Below, piece by piece: positions 57,183 to 64,000 of a stretch of DNA of 64,000 bases. The stretch is from Castor canadensis. Taxonomy: Eukaryota; Chordata; Mammalia; Rodentia; Castoridae. Within the stretch, counting starts at the first letter, position 1; each line of letters opens with the position of its first letter. Below the pieces are notes generated by a model. The model saw nothing but the letters and a program-made list of their open reading frames with translations. It searched no databases and was not told where the DNA came from. A program made the translations under genes and the position numbers. The stretch spans positions 26,240,001 through 26,304,000 of the forward strand of contig NC_133392.1 in assembly GCF_047511655.1 (NCBI RefSeq), given 5' to 3'.

Positions 57183-59552
57183 CGTGCGGCATGCTGCAGG
57201 CAGAGTATGTCACCAATGTGGCCGCTCACCTGGAAACACAGAAAGGACAACACACAATGCCTTCAATTCACAGATAGAGACACACGTTGCACAGGTCCAC
57301 AAACAGACTCAAAACAAAACTACACCACCTGTAGACACCAAAAACACACAGACCAAAAACACGGCTGCATGCCCAGAATTAGGCCTCCCAGCCCCAACTA
57401 CCCTGGGTCAGTACCTGCCACCTCCCGTCACTCACTGACCCAGCAATCCAAACTCACTGAACCCAGCAATCCAAAATCGTCCTACTTGAAACAAAAAGCC
57501 TAATTCCATAGTGAAAATGAAACTAAAGATTATCTGACTGTGCCTTTGGGGGTCTGTGTCTGCTGAGAGCCCCCAGGAAGCAGACTGCACCTCTCAGAGG
57601 ACAGAGAATCCAAGCCACAAGGTGGCCAGTGTGAGGTACAAGTGTATCGTGGGTGTGGACGCATGAAGATGTGCGAGCAAGGGGCTGGGTGGACACAAGC
57701 ACAAACCCCTCCCCACCCCCTCTACTTGTGTGAACAGCAGTTGAGGCAGCAACTAGGGCCAGCGCAGGGGAGACCTGGCCCGAGAGGGGCAAGCAAATGG
57801 GGCAGTTGATTCATGTTCACTGTGATCATCTGGCCTGGATCCTCACTGTCCTCATGTCCCCAGTGCAATGGAACATAGGCAAGGGAAGAACTCTGACCCT
57901 AGGCTCAGCATGCCTGTCAGAGCCCTCTTGATTTTCCCTGCAATCTCTGCTCACGTGGACCCACCTGGTCCTCACAGTGACTTCATGAGGATGCTACTCT
58001 ATTGTCCGCCCTATTGACAGATGAGAAAGCTGAGGCCCAGGATGGCCCTTGTCCTCATCACAACACACGTCTCACTCCAAAGCTTGCGGAGCCTGTGCTC
58101 GGAGCAAGGTGGAGCACACACACTGCGTCCCAAGCCTGCTCTGAAGGCCTCTGTCCTTCCCAGGCCACGAGCTCAACCAAGTCTGACTCCAGTGGAAAGT
58201 GTCAGTCAGCTTCACAGCCTCTGCCAACAGGCCCTGCTGGGCTAGTGAGCCCTGAGAAGAGCCCCCACCCCACAGACCAGCAGGCCAGGCCCAGGTCAGC
58301 CCAGCTGAGTCTCCGGCCAAGGCCCAGGCTGCTGGCACTGCCCCTGACTGACTCTGGATTATGTGTCTTCCAGGGCCTTCCATCTGTCACTTGGCCTTCC
58401 AGTCCCAAAATGAAATTCATTTCCTTTTAAAAGAGCCAATGATTTGTTTTTCCCATGTCTTTCCCTACCTTTTATTTTTTTTAATTTGAAATTACTCTCC
58501 CAAAGTCCAGAATCTGGAAGGGAAAGCCACCTGATTGCCATTCCCAGCCATGGCTTCCCAATGGTTCCTGCTACCATCCTCTTTCTTTTCTGGGCCTCTC
58601 CCAGGACCCTCGGTGCCCAATAGACTCAGCAGATGGAGGCAGCTCACCTCCTAATGCCCTGCCCAAGGCGGGGAAGCTCAGGGGAGTGCAAAGGAAAGCC
58701 CCCCCCCGTCAGCCCATGCTGCTCAGCACCAGCCTGCACAGGAACCCACTTCCCAGTCCTGAGGAAGACTTCCCTTCTGAGTCTGAGACCACATCGGCCA
58801 TGTTGCTTCCAAGACCACAACGCAGGAGCCAAAGGACCAGAGACTGGAGTCCAAGCAAGCAGCAGTCCGGCAAATGGGGATCAACCAGACCCCTCCCTTC
58901 CACTCCTTCCCCTCCCTGCTTGACTGTCTGTCTGACAGTGAGGTGAACCCCAGGGCTCAGAGGTTCATTACCCTTTCCTGCAGAACACACACTTGGAGAA
59001 CCTAGGTCAGGCACTATGGGCTGTCACTAGCACACCTGTGTGCTTAGGCACAGGTCAGCACAGGTACACACCCACAGACAACTCTAACACACGCACAGAA
59101 GCCACAGACACACACCCGTGCACCTGGGGTGTCCACACATCTCTCCCCAGCTCCATCGTGAAACACAGCTCCGTGGCCCATATCCATCTCAACAGTCCCC
59201 TGGCTGTGTGAGTGTGATTTGCCTCAGCCCCAGGAAAAGGTGGATAGGGCCACTCAGACTTCACATCCCAGTCAGAGGCCGCTCAACACCCTGGTAAGAG
59301 GACAAGGACGTGCCCTAGGGAGACTAAGCTGCCTGACCTTCCAGCTCTCCCCAGACCTTGCTTCCCCCACCCCAGTACTGACCACCCAAAGGTGCCACAC
59401 ACACACAGCCCTGGAGCCCACCAAGGAGTGAGGGGACAGGGGATGACCAAACCATCAGTTCCAGTGCCTTTCTGCCCCAGCCTCCCAGGTGGTCCCCAGG
59501 CATTAGCTGGGGCCTTACCGTGGAGGGTGTTCCTGGTGATCTGTCCCCCCAT
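28345..59552 (-). CDS. NEURL1: NEURL1, neuralized E3 ubiquitin-protein ligase 1, complete CDS in six exons
   Basis: This is a RING E3 ligase. Family work ties it to Notch-ligand (Jagged1) ubiquitination and to CPEB3 regulation in neurons. Read right to left, exons 59552-59519, 46304-46063, 45721-45400, 33178-32489, 29660-29514 and 28583-28345 sum to 1674 nt: 557 codons plus TAG, with all junction phases agreeing. NHR1 is at residues about 44-200, NHR2 at about 275-430, and a C3HC4 RING at about 504-544 ([30 protein letters not shown]). The tail ends IIKTYRSS. The N terminus is the short form [11 protein letters not shown], with Gly2 and Thr6 fitting N-myristoylation. The 557 length equals the 574-residue human form minus the 17 residues by which the first exons differ. 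No frameshift or missing RING ligand was seen. Confidence 0.96.
28905..29002 (+). mobile_element. ID-like SINE
   Basis: CTGCAGGTGTAGCTCTAGTGGTAGAGGGCTTG, then GCCCTGAGTTGAAGCCCCAGTACC, then an A-run: a tRNA-derived ID-type unit without the B1 half. Confidence 0.85.
29122..29473 (+). repeat. 352-bp polypurine (GGGA/GGAA)n tract
   Basis: All bases are A or G except C at 29155, T at 29208 and C at 29448. In the NEURL1 transcript this is a polypyrimidine tract beginning about 40 nt after the exon 5 donor. Mirror symmetry of GGAAGGAAGG-type blocks allows triplex (H-DNA) formation (established property of such tracts). Confidence 0.97.
29514..29660 (-). CDS. NEURL1: NEURL1 exon: Ser/Pro-rich linker between NHR2 and RING
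   Basis: The acceptor CCCTTCTGCAG precedes 29660 and the donor GTGAGT starts at 29513. It encodes [19 protein letters not shown], then [20 protein letters not shown], and ends SSG plus a split Gly. A 352-bp polypyrimidine tract (sense strand) begins about 40 nt into the following intron. Confidence 0.95.
29661..32488 (-). other. NEURL1 intron
   Basis: GTGAGT donor at 32488, GCAG acceptor at 29661. The A/T-rich part 30420-30720 and the rest show no coding signal. It contains the L1 3'-end fragment 32158-32260 and a (GTTT)n run at 32139-32160. Confidence 0.85.
32158..32260 (-). mobile_element. L1 3'-end fragment (about 100 bp), minus strand
   Basis: CTTTTATTATTCATATGTGCATACAAGGCTTGGGTCATTTCTCCCCCCTGCCCC is nearly identical to 5148-5200 of the larger L1. 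Only the extreme 3'UTR and reversed poly(A) are present, so it is a very short 5'-truncated copy. Confidence 0.88.
32489..33178 (-). CDS. NEURL1: NEURL1 exon: NHR2, CpG-rich
   Basis: The acceptor TCTCCCGCGCAG-type site precedes 33178 and the donor GTGAGT starts at 32488. The 690-nt exon begins [18 protein letters not shown] and ends in ITQVRIL plus a split Gly. NHR2 runs from about CGDLRFHA-type sequence ([18 protein letters not shown]) onwards. GC and CpG density are far above the flanking introns, which also opens long antisense frames that are not genes. Confidence 0.96.
33410..33585 (-). mobile_element. B1/ID-derived SINE
   Basis: Read in reverse: GCCAGGCGCCGGTGGCTCACGTCTGG at the right end, GGTTCAAACCCCAG at the left. 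It is a shortened composite SINE. A second partial ID end with (GTTT)n lies at about 33611-33690. Confidence 0.8.
34097..34170 (-). mobile_element. ID-like SINE fragment
   Basis: CACTGGGGTTTAAACTCAGGGCCTTGTGCTCTACCACTTGAGCCACTCCGCC is the reverse of the ID-like unit. Confidence 0.82.
34188..34297 (-). mobile_element. ID-like SINE with 17-bp target-site duplication
   Basis: The unit lies between exact copies of TGAGACTATAGACTTTT at 34171-34187 and 34298-34314. The T-rich left end is the reversed poly(A). It inserted directly next to the older ID fragment 34097-34170. Confidence 0.92.
35738..35945 (+). mobile_element. Composite B1+ID-type SINE
   Basis: GGCCAGGAGTGGTGTTGCACACCTG starts the B1 half. 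GGCATGGCTTAAGAGGTAGTGTTCTTGCC and GAGTTCAATCCCCAGTACCAC form the ID half. Confidence 0.85.
36841..36930 (+). repeat. 27-bp tandem repeat, about 3.3 copies
   Basis: The unit has the form CCAGAAGTAAATTAAAGAACT..., starting at 36851, 36878 and 36905, with one or two base differences between units. It adjoins the SINE at 36938. Confidence 0.9.
36938..37156 (+). mobile_element. Composite B1+ID-type SINE
   Basis: CCAGCGCTGGTGGCTCACACCCGTAATTG to GCCCTGAGTTCAAACCCTAGTACCAC and a 17-A tail. One of the best preserved copies. Confidence 0.9.
38097..38211 (+). mobile_element. B1-type SINE with (CAA)n tail
   Basis: GGCATGGTGCCACATGCCTGTAATTCCAGC, GGCCTGGGCTACACAGTGAGAC, TCTGTCTC and then (AAC)n. Confidence 0.88.
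39855..40000 (+). mobile_element. MIR relic
   Basis: The order TAGCTGTGGGTCTTTGGGAGAGTTACC, then CTAAGCCTAGG, then AAAATGGGCATTATAA follows the MIR consensus. Boundaries approximate. Confidence 0.6.
41247..41372 (-). mobile_element. B1-type SINE
   Basis: The plus strand reads GGGTCTCACTATGGAGACCGGGCTGGCCTCGAACTTGC...GTGCTGGGACTACAGGCATG, a reversed B1. Confidence 0.9.
42044..42166 (+). mobile_element. B1-type SINE
   Basis: GCCAGGTGTGGTGACGCACATCTGTAATCC to GCCTGTCTCAAAAAAGAAAGAAAG. Confidence 0.9.
43735..43850 (+). mobile_element. MIR relic
   Basis: CCTACTGTGTGTCAGCTACT followed by CCCCATTGCACAGAAGAAACTGAG matches the MIR 3' half. Boundaries approximate. A similar stretch lies at 44330-44480 (TTTTACAGATGAGGAAGCTGAGGC). 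Confidence 0.6.
44330..44480 (+). mobile_element. MIR relic
   Basis: ACTTCACTCACAGCCTCGTTAACTTAATC and CATTTTACAGATGAGGAAGCTGAGGC are diagnostic MIR words. Confidence 0.65.
45400..45721 (-). CDS. NEURL1: NEURL1 exon: rest of NHR1
   Basis: The acceptor CCCCTGCCACCAG precedes 45721 and the donor GTGAGT starts at 45399. It begins [16 protein letters not shown] and ends [12 protein letters not shown] plus a split Asp. The phases agree with both neighbours. Confidence 0.96.
45722..46062 (-). other. Short NEURL1 intron (341 bp)
   Basis: GTGGGT donor and CCACCAG acceptor separate the two NHR1 exons. Nothing else was recognised in it. Confidence 0.93.
46063..46304 (-). CDS. NEURL1: NEURL1 exon: start of NHR1
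   Basis: The acceptor GTTCCTTTGCAG precedes 46304 and the donor GTGGGT starts at 46062. It encodes [20 protein letters not shown], then [20 protein letters not shown] (NHR1 start), and ends in YEQVRLK. Confidence 0.96.
46525..46615 (+). repeat. (CAC)n-rich low-complexity patch
   Basis: Several ACCACCACCACC runs are interrupted by CTCACCATCACCC, about 220 bp past the NEURL1 NHR1 acceptor on its intron side. Confidence 0.85.
47345..47580 (-). mobile_element. Composite B1+ID-type SINE
   Basis: The ID half (GGGGTCAAACCCAGGGCCTC...GCTACTTGAGCTACC) precedes the B1 half (GAGTCTCACTAATTTTACCCAGGCTGGCC...GCTGGGACTACAGG), both reversed. Confidence 0.88.
48781..48888 (+). mobile_element. B1-type SINE
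   Basis: GGGCATGGTGGTCCACACCTGTAATCCCAGCACTTGGGAGG to GCTACATAGCAAGATCC and an A-run. Confidence 0.92.
49051..49150 (-). mobile_element. ID-like SINE
   Basis: GCGGTACTGGGACTGGAACTCAGGGCCTCG...CTCTACCACTTAAGCCACTTCCACCAGCC, a reversed ID unit with a (GTTTT)n tail. Confidence 0.87.
49766..49946 (+). mobile_element. Composite B1+ID-type SINE, B1 half shortened
   Basis: GGCACAGTGGTGCACGGGAGGCC begins it, with the internal B1 part lost. GGCATGGCTCAAGTGGTAGAGGGTCTG...GAGTTCAAACCCCATTACC is the ID half. Confidence 0.82.
51600..51735 (+). mobile_element. MIR relic
   Basis: TTAAGCGATTGGCTTGAGGTCACACAATAATTATGAGGCAGAATTTG resembles the MIR ...CTTGCCCAAGGTCACACAGCTAGTAAGTGGCAGAGC... core. Boundaries approximate. 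Confidence 0.6.
52296..52490 (+). mobile_element. MIR relic
   Basis: CCCTTTTCTCATCTGTAAAACAG and CCTTGTGAGGATGAAAGGAGGTGATACATGTAAA are diagnostic MIR 3' words. Confidence 0.7.
52775..52960 (+). mobile_element. MIR relic
   Basis: GGAGGCCCTGGGTTCAAAACCTGG, CTTGCCATGTGCCTTTGAGCAAGTTGCTT and TTTCTCTGTAAAACAAGG lie in the MIR order. Confidence 0.75.
53640..53790 (+). mobile_element. L2 3'-end relic
   Basis: GTAGACTGTGAACCAGC...AGGGCAGAGACC...CTCCAAGCACATAGCAGGTGCTCAATAAAAGCTG follows the L2 3'-end consensus. Confidence 0.7.
53985..54820 (+). mobile_element. MLT1-like LTR (MaLR), interrupted by a SINE
   Basis: The left part (54000-54195) has CCTTGTGTGATCCCTTCTCCTTCAGTGTGGGCTG. The right part (54435-54820) has GAGACATTAAGCCAGAGGCACC and TAAATATTTGTTGTTTGAATGAGC...TTTTGGGGTAATTTTTTAATGTAGCAACAGATAA, the typical MLT1 LTR 3' end. 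It is an old non-coding LTR of a non-autonomous endogenous-retrovirus-like element. The SINE at 54205-54433 splits it. Confidence 0.8.
54205..54433 (+). mobile_element. Composite B1+ID-type SINE nested in the MLT1 LTR
   Basis: It runs from GCCAGGCACCAGTGGCTCACGACTG to GAGTTTAAACCCCAGCACCACC and an (AAAT)n tail. Flanking copies AAATAAAGC(T/G)AAAGTA at 54188-54204 and 54434-54449 are its target-site duplication, with one difference. Confidence 0.9.
55571..55740 (-). mobile_element. B1-type SINE
   Basis: GGTCTCAAACCACTATATAGCCCAAGCTGGCCTTGAACTCATG...CAAGTGCTAAGATTATAGGTG is a reversed B1, partly duplicated internally. Confidence 0.85.
55755..55915 (+). mobile_element. Second MLT1-like LTR fragment
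   Basis: CACTGCAAGGTGGGTGTCTGTGGG...CCTTTGTGTGACTCCTTCCCCTTCAATGTGGGCTGGAC...ATTCACTTCTA aligns by eye with 54005-54190. Only the 5' half is present. Confidence 0.7.
57146..57180 (+). repeat. (CA)n microsatellite
   Basis: An uninterrupted CA run of about 17 units ending in ATGCGTGCGG. Confidence 0.97.
57955..58050 (+). mobile_element. MIR relic
   Basis: TCCTCACAGTGACTTCATGAGGATGCTACTCTATTGTCCGCC...GACAGATGAGAAAGCTGAGGCCCA matches the MIR 3' part in the reverse-count form. Confidence 0.65.
59519..59552 (-). CDS. NEURL1: NEURL1 alternative first coding exon (short N terminus)
   Basis: On the minus strand ATG is at 59552-59550, in strong context (GCGATGG), followed by 11 codons ([11 protein letters not shown]) and a split G. 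The donor GTAAGG begins at 59518. The split codon joins with AC at 46304 to give Asp, exactly as the family's ...DSIGGPFPV requires. I recall a rodent isoform starting this way. The sequence itself shows the perfect fit. The 28-residue alternative start (MGNNFSS...) is not in the window. Confidence 0.85.
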
Positions 59553-59900
59553 CGCAGGCTGCGGGCAAACCTCCGTTTGGCTGGCTGGCCTTGTCACCAA
59601 GCCGCCCTGGCCGCCAGCTCCCCTCCTGCTCCTTCTTCCCCTGGTCCTCCCCCGCGGCCGGCCTGCATGGCAGGGCCCAGTGGCCCCTCCCGTGCCCCCT
59701 CCCGCACACACGCCGCCCGCCCGCCAGCCGGCCACACATGCACGCACACCCCCTGGCCCTGCTCACTGCCTCCCAGCTCCCACCCACCCCAGCCTCCCCC
59801 ACCTCTGCGCTGGTACAGGCGATGGGATCTGTCATGTTTATTTACATAAGGAGGAGGAGACTGGAGGCTTCCTGAAATAGCCCAGCTCCAGAAAGCACTG
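59553..59900 (-). promoter_or_regulatory. NEURL1: Presumed promoter and 5'UTR of the NEURL1 short-N-terminus first exon
   Basis: GC-rich with several CpGs at 59560-59735 (CCCGCGGCCGG, GCCGCCCGCCCGCC), directly upstream of the ATG on the minus strand. A TATA-like minus-strand TAAATAAA lies at 59845-59836, which would place a start near 59810. Inferred from position and composition. A further-upstream 5'UTR intron cannot be excluded because TTTGCCCGCAG just before the ATG resembles an acceptor. Confidence 0.5.
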
Positions 59901-59934
59901 GAGATGCCCCAGCAGAGCGCACGCACACAAGCGC

Positions 59935-60262
59935 GCGCACACACACATGCACATGCTCCCCTGTCACATGCATGCTCACACACACTCCCCATCACACACA
60001 CACACACAGACACACACTCCCCATCACACACACACACACACACTCACACACTCCCCATCACACACACACACTCCCCATCACACACACACTCCCCATCACA
60101 CACACACTCACACACTCCCCATCACACACACACACTCACACACTCCCCATCACACACACACACACTCCCCATCACACACACACTCCCCATCACATACACA
60201 CACACTCCCCATCACACACACACTCCCCATCACACACACACACACTCACACACACTCCCCAT

Positions 60263-60293
<31 letters not shown>

Positions 60294-60302
60294 ACACACA
60301 CT
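59935..60302 (+). repeat. CA-rich minisatellite (CACACTCCCCAT units)
   Basis: About a dozen ACTCCCCATC motifs are spaced by (AC)n runs of variable length, ending in a longer (CA)n. It begins roughly 100 bp upstream of the presumed NEURL1 promoter. Confidence 0.95.
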
Positions 60303-61734
60303 CCCAAGCACCATCCTACAAGGAAGTTACGCACACACACACACCTCACCAATCACCCAGGCCCACAGCCATTCACTCTTTACTGGCCTCCATGCAAACC
60401 TGGGGCCAGGTGAGGATGGAATGGTGAGCAAAACAGACGTCACCCCTGCCCTCAAAGGGGTCTGCAGTCAGGCCAGGGAGTGTGCGAACAGAGAGCCCAC
60501 TAACACCTGATGCCATTCTACCTTCCCCCAGGCTCTGTCCCAAGCACTTTGCAAGGATTGACTCCTTCCATCCTTCCATCCTTCCGGAACGACAGGTGAC
60601 AATTACTGGTACTATCAACAGGTACGATTAGTATTACCCTAGCTGTAATACCTAGAAGATGACAGGGCTGCGCTGCTGCCCCCATACCAGTCCATCCCTC
60701 TAATCATGTACACGCACAGCCACACAGCAACACAGACTTGCTCTATACATCTCATCACGTCGCATGTTACACACACGTGTGCTCACAAGCACCTGCAGGC
60801 ATCCACCAAGGTGCATGCTTCACCACCTCCTGCCCACCACACATACTTACCATCACATTCTCTCAGTTTCTGCAGAAATCTTAAGGTAAAGAACCCAGCA
60901 CCCCACACTTAGGGGGAGAGGGAAGGCAGGTCCCTCCAGCCTGAGGCAAGTGTGCTGGTGGCCCAAATCACCACCAAGAGGACAGTGCCAGGCACTCAGT
61001 GCTCTCTGTGCACCGAGCGCACCAAGAATTATCTGATTGTTATTCTGGGTGGCCGAGGCTATTATTATACCCACTTTACAGAAAGAAGGTGGAGATTCTG
61101 AAAGGTTAAGTAGCTTAAGTCAGAGCAGTGCCAGGACTCCCGCCCAGGTCTGTGGGACAATCTTGCTGTACATTCAGGCTCTCCTCTGGACAGGGACTTT
61201 TTCTAGGACAACAGGACAGCTCCCCCTTCTCTGGCCCTGGCCTGGCCTCCATTCCCTGTCCTCAGGGTGAGGGATCTATGATCCCAGAGAAAGATCTGGA
61301 TAGAAGAGCAGAAGGCTGGGGGCTGGGATGGAACCGTTAAGGCAGAGGCTGCCCCATATCTGATGGAAGTCAGAGGCCCTGGCAATGGGAGGTGCTATGC
61401 TGGGGCCTGAGTCCTTAACTCAGAATCCTGCTGCCATGGCCACCATCCCCCCACCACCAAACACACACCCCACGAGGTCTGGGGGAGGAACAGAGAGGGA
61501 TGTTGGGACCTAGAGTCAGTAGACAGAGGGCCAGGCAGGCCCCTGGTGAGAGCATCCACTCCCCGCAAGCACGTTGATTCTGGGAGGTCTCCCTGAGAGA
61601 AGTTGCAGCTCGACTCTACGCAGGGCGCCTGTGTGCGGTCACAGTACATGCACACATGCTGGCCAGCCCTTCCTGTGGGGGAAGGAGGATGAGGCACCTG
61701 ACCAAGAGGAAGCAACCCACACTCCTTTCATGGG

Positions 61735-61885
61735 ATCACAGTCATAATAGCACCACAAGCCCTTGCTCTGTGTGGCCAGCACTGTTCTAAGCATGTTACA
61801 CACATGAACTTGCTCAATCCTCCCAACAACACAAGAAATGGATTTGTTTTATGCCCATTCTACAGATGGGGAAACTGACAAAAAA
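61735..61885 (+). mobile_element. MIR relic
   Basis: CTGTTCTAAGCATGTTACACACATGAACTTGCTCAATCCTCCCAACAAC...CCATTCTACAGATGGGGAAACTGA is a clear MIR 3' half. Confidence 0.75.
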
Positions 61886-62083
61886 AGGAAGCCACTTTGG
61901 AGGCTGTTCCTATAGAAGCCTGGCCAGACCTGTCCCACCAACCCTCCCTTCCCCATCCCCAACATGGCCAGCACCAGACACCAGCCTCCTTCTTACCTGG
62001 GCTCCTATCTGTTCTCCATTTGAAATTCCCCCTTCCTGCCTACCCAGCACTGGAAACACTTTTTCCAGGAAGCTCACAGGGGC

Positions 62084-62392
62084 CAGGCATGGTGGCTGTC
62101 ACGCCTGTAATCCCATTTACTTAGTAGGCAGAGACCAGGAAGATTGGAGTTGGAGGTCAGAACAAGCAAAAAGTTACTGAGACCTCCCCCCATCTCAACA
62201 AATAAGCCAGGAGTCATGGTTCACATCTATAACCCCAGCTCTGAGGGAGACATAGGTAAGAGGATCTGGGTCTAGGCCAGCCTGGACAAAAACCATGACC
62301 CTATCCAAAAAAATAAAGCAAAAAGATTTATGGGCATGGGTCATGTGGTAGAGCCCCTGAGTTCAAACCCCAATACCACAAAAAGAAAAGTC
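62084..62392 (+). mobile_element. Two adjoining SINEs: B1-type then composite B1+ID
   Basis: GGCCAGGCATGGTGGCTGTCACGCCTG starts the first. AAGCCAGGAGTCATGGTTCACATCTATAACCCC near 62207 starts the second, which ends GAGTTCAAACCCCAATACCAC and an A-rich tail. Confidence 0.85.
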
Positions 62393-63239
62393 CCTAAGGG
62401 TACAGCTATGTCCTTCCTAACCCCTGTCTTGCTCTGTCCTGCACAGAGCTAGCTATGGTCTAGCTGGAGCTTTGTGCCAGATGCTAATCCATGCATGAGA
62501 GATGCAATGATAAGCTACTATGGGGAGGCCTGACTCTCACAGGCTTACAGTCCAGAAGGAAACCCATTTGTCCCAGGGGTCTCAGTAATGAACATGCAAT
62601 CTTAGAAACATGTTCTGAGACAAAGGAACCGGTTCAGGGGGCTCAATGGTGAGGACAAGAGCTGCCAGCTAATGTCCATGCGTTGTGGAGATAGGTAAGG
62701 AGACAGTGCTCCAGAAAGTGAGCCCAGGTATGCAAAGTCCCTGGGGCCAAAGGAGCAAGGTTGGTGTGGTTAGAGTAGAGTCAGCAGGAGGGGCCAGGGA
62801 AGTCTGATGTATGCAAACCCAAAGGGCCAAGGATGCACCAGGAGACCTAGGTGAAGAACAAGGCTAAGGACATCCTCCTGATAGCAACAGGGAACCCTGA
62901 CAAGTTTTTGCAGAAAGGCAACAAGACCAGTGGAAAAGGTCATTGTGCCATCTGGTGTGGGCTGTGCATGGGAGGAGGGAGGAAGCACCAGGGCAGCAGC
63001 CTCCATACTCAGCAAGATGGGGCCAGCACCTAGCTTACCCTCTTTCCCCTGGGGCCTAGCCTCATGTCGCCACAGGGCAAGTGCTCAGAAAACAACTCAC
63101 AAATAGAACCAAATGCGTGTCATTCTCTAGAAACTGGATTGTGGCACAGTTGCTGCATAGTAAGCTAGCAGGGATGGGCCAGGTGGGGGCTCAGGAAGCT
63201 GGGAGTCCTTCAAGTGTGCAGTGGCAAAAATGAAATAGA

Positions 63240-63352
63240 GCCAGGCATGGTGGTGCATGCTTGTAATACCAGCACTCGGGAGGCTGAGGCAGGAGGATCA
63301 ACAAATTCGAGGCCAGTCTCAGCTACACAGCCTCAAAAACAAAACAAAAAGA
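63240..63352 (+). mobile_element. B1-type SINE
   Basis: GCCAGGCATGGTGGTGCATGCTTGTAATACCAGCACTCGGGAGG to CAGCCTCAAAAACAAAACAAAAA. Confidence 0.92.
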
Positions 63353-63828
63353 GTGAAACAGAGAACTGAAAGGCAGTGGGTGATGCAGAGCCTTCCCAGA
63401 GCCACAGACTAAGAGTTTTCTTGCTTCCCACAACCTGCTGCCCTGTCTCAGCAGGAAGCAGCTGTGTCCTGTGTCTGAGGTTTCCCTCTCTGCCCTGTCC
63501 CCAGAGTGGTGTCCAGGGCCTCTGCAGTGAAAGCAGGACCCTTCTACAGGACAGAGCCAGAGATGCACCCCTTCTCAGCTTTATTCACAGGGGTGTCACA
63601 TAAGACGTTATTTGGCCAAAGGATTCTGTTGCTGTAATGGGGAAAAACCCACCAACCCACATCACTAAGTCACCCATCAAGCACTCACTGTGCAGCAGCC
63701 AGGGACCAACTGGTGAACAAGACCTCAATGCCCACCCCTCAAAAGCTAATGGGCAGATGGACCAGGAATGGGATATCAAGAAATGATTCCAGATCCCAGT
63801 GGGAGCCATGCTGGATCAAGAAATGAGG

Positions 63829-63932
63829 TTCTTTTTCTTTTTCCTTTTCTTTTTTTCCTCTGGTACTGGGGTTTGAACTCAGGGCCTTTCGTGTACTAGG
63901 CAGGTGGTCTATCATGTCAGCCACCCTGAGCC
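63829..63932 (-). mobile_element. ID-like SINE with target-site duplication
   Basis: TCTGGTACTGGGGTTTGAACTCAGGGCC...GGTCTATCATGTCAGCCACCCTGAGCC is a reversed ID unit. CAAGAAATGAGG(T/C)TCT flanks it on both sides (from about 63816 and 63933), one difference. Confidence 0.88.
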
Positions 63933-64000
63933 CAAGAAATGAGGCTCTGTGGGCTCTGGCTAAATTCTCTCAGCATTCCATTCTGAACCCTATACTTTAC

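Larger units (their letters stand above)
46305..59518 (-). other. NEURL1 first intron of the short-N-terminus transcript (13.2 kb)
   Basis: GTAAGG donor at 59518, TTTGCAG acceptor at 46305. It contains a CAC/CCA-repeat patch at 46525-46615, SINEs, an MLT1 LTR with a nested SINE, a second MLT1-like fragment, an L2 end, MIRs and a (CA)n. Between these, 47585-48780, 49950-51590 and 55920-57140 show no gene. Confidence 0.85.
60303..64000. other. Region upstream of the NEURL1 short first exon
   Basis: No exon was recognised. It holds MIR-like sequence (61735-61885), two adjacent SINEs (62084-62392), a B1 (63240-63352) and an ID SINE (63829-63932). It would be intronic for a NEURL1 transcript using the longer first exon further right. 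Confidence 0.7.

Noticed and set aside
59904..60510. His/Thr/Ser-rich ORFs of up to 187 codons
   Set aside because: Translation of a CA-rich minisatellite. Open frames come from the repeat, with no start context or homologous family.
1..64000. CRISPR array, operon, tRNA/rRNA gene or new defence-type system
   Set aside because: None seen. Repeats with regular spacing are micro- or minisatellites, tRNA-like sequences are SINE heads, and both real genes are known mammalian loci.

Overview
The window looks like mammalian, almost certainly rodent, chromosomal DNA. It has spliced genes with canonical GT/AG borders, long introns and many dispersed repeats. These include B1-type (7SL-derived) SINEs, tRNA-derived ID-like SINEs and composite B1+ID SINEs whose ID half contains a box-B-like GAGTTCAAACCCCAGTA core, plus a lineage-specific 5'-truncated L1, MIR and L2 relics and MLT1-like LTRs. 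I associate this composite SINE type with Castorimorpha (beaver, Castor, or heteromyids). That species-level guess is memory-based and moderate in confidence. Gene order fits the conserved SH3PXD2A-NEURL1 neighbourhood (human 10q24.33).

Region 1 (1-25.3 kb, + strand) is the 3' part of SH3PXD2A (TKS5/FISH), the podosome/invadopodium scaffold. Five exons (3413-3530, 9322-9659, 11111-11160, 13759-13878, 15906-17876) splice in frame into about 864 codons encoding SH3 domains 2-5. A 3'UTR of about 7.4 kb follows, ending at AATAAA 25291-25296. The PX domain and first SH3 lie left of the window. Introns hold an L1 cluster with flanking direct repeats, SINEs, MIRs, Tigger-like fragments, and an exact 81-bp tandem duplication directly beside one splice donor.

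Region 2 (25.3-26.3 kb) is a gap of about 1 kb between two convergent gene tails.

Region 3 (26.3-59.6 kb, - strand) is NEURL1 (neuralized E3 ubiquitin ligase 1), read right to left. I assemble a complete coding sequence from six exons: 59552-59519, 46304-46063, 45721-45400, 33178-32489, 29660-29514, 28583-28345. They total 1674 nt, or 557 codons plus stop, with every splice phase matching. The first exon encodes a short alternative N terminus ([11 protein letters not shown]) that keeps an N-myristoylation-type glycine. The longer-known first exon is not in the window. Introns carry a 352-bp polypurine/polypyrimidine tract, many SINEs, an MLT1 LTR with a nested SINE, and microsatellites.

Region 4 (59.6-64 kb) is the GC-rich presumed promoter of that first exon, a long CA-rich minisatellite and repeat-filled DNA. 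This would be intron for any NEURL1 transcript starting further right.

The two genes are neighbours but not a functional unit: one is a Src-substrate scaffold for actin-rich protrusions, the other an E3 ligase with NHR domains. I found no novel multi-gene system. The points most worth a second look are the alternative NEURL1 first exon, the donor-adjacent tandem repeat, the polypyrimidine intron, the double L1 arrangement and several inverted repeats.
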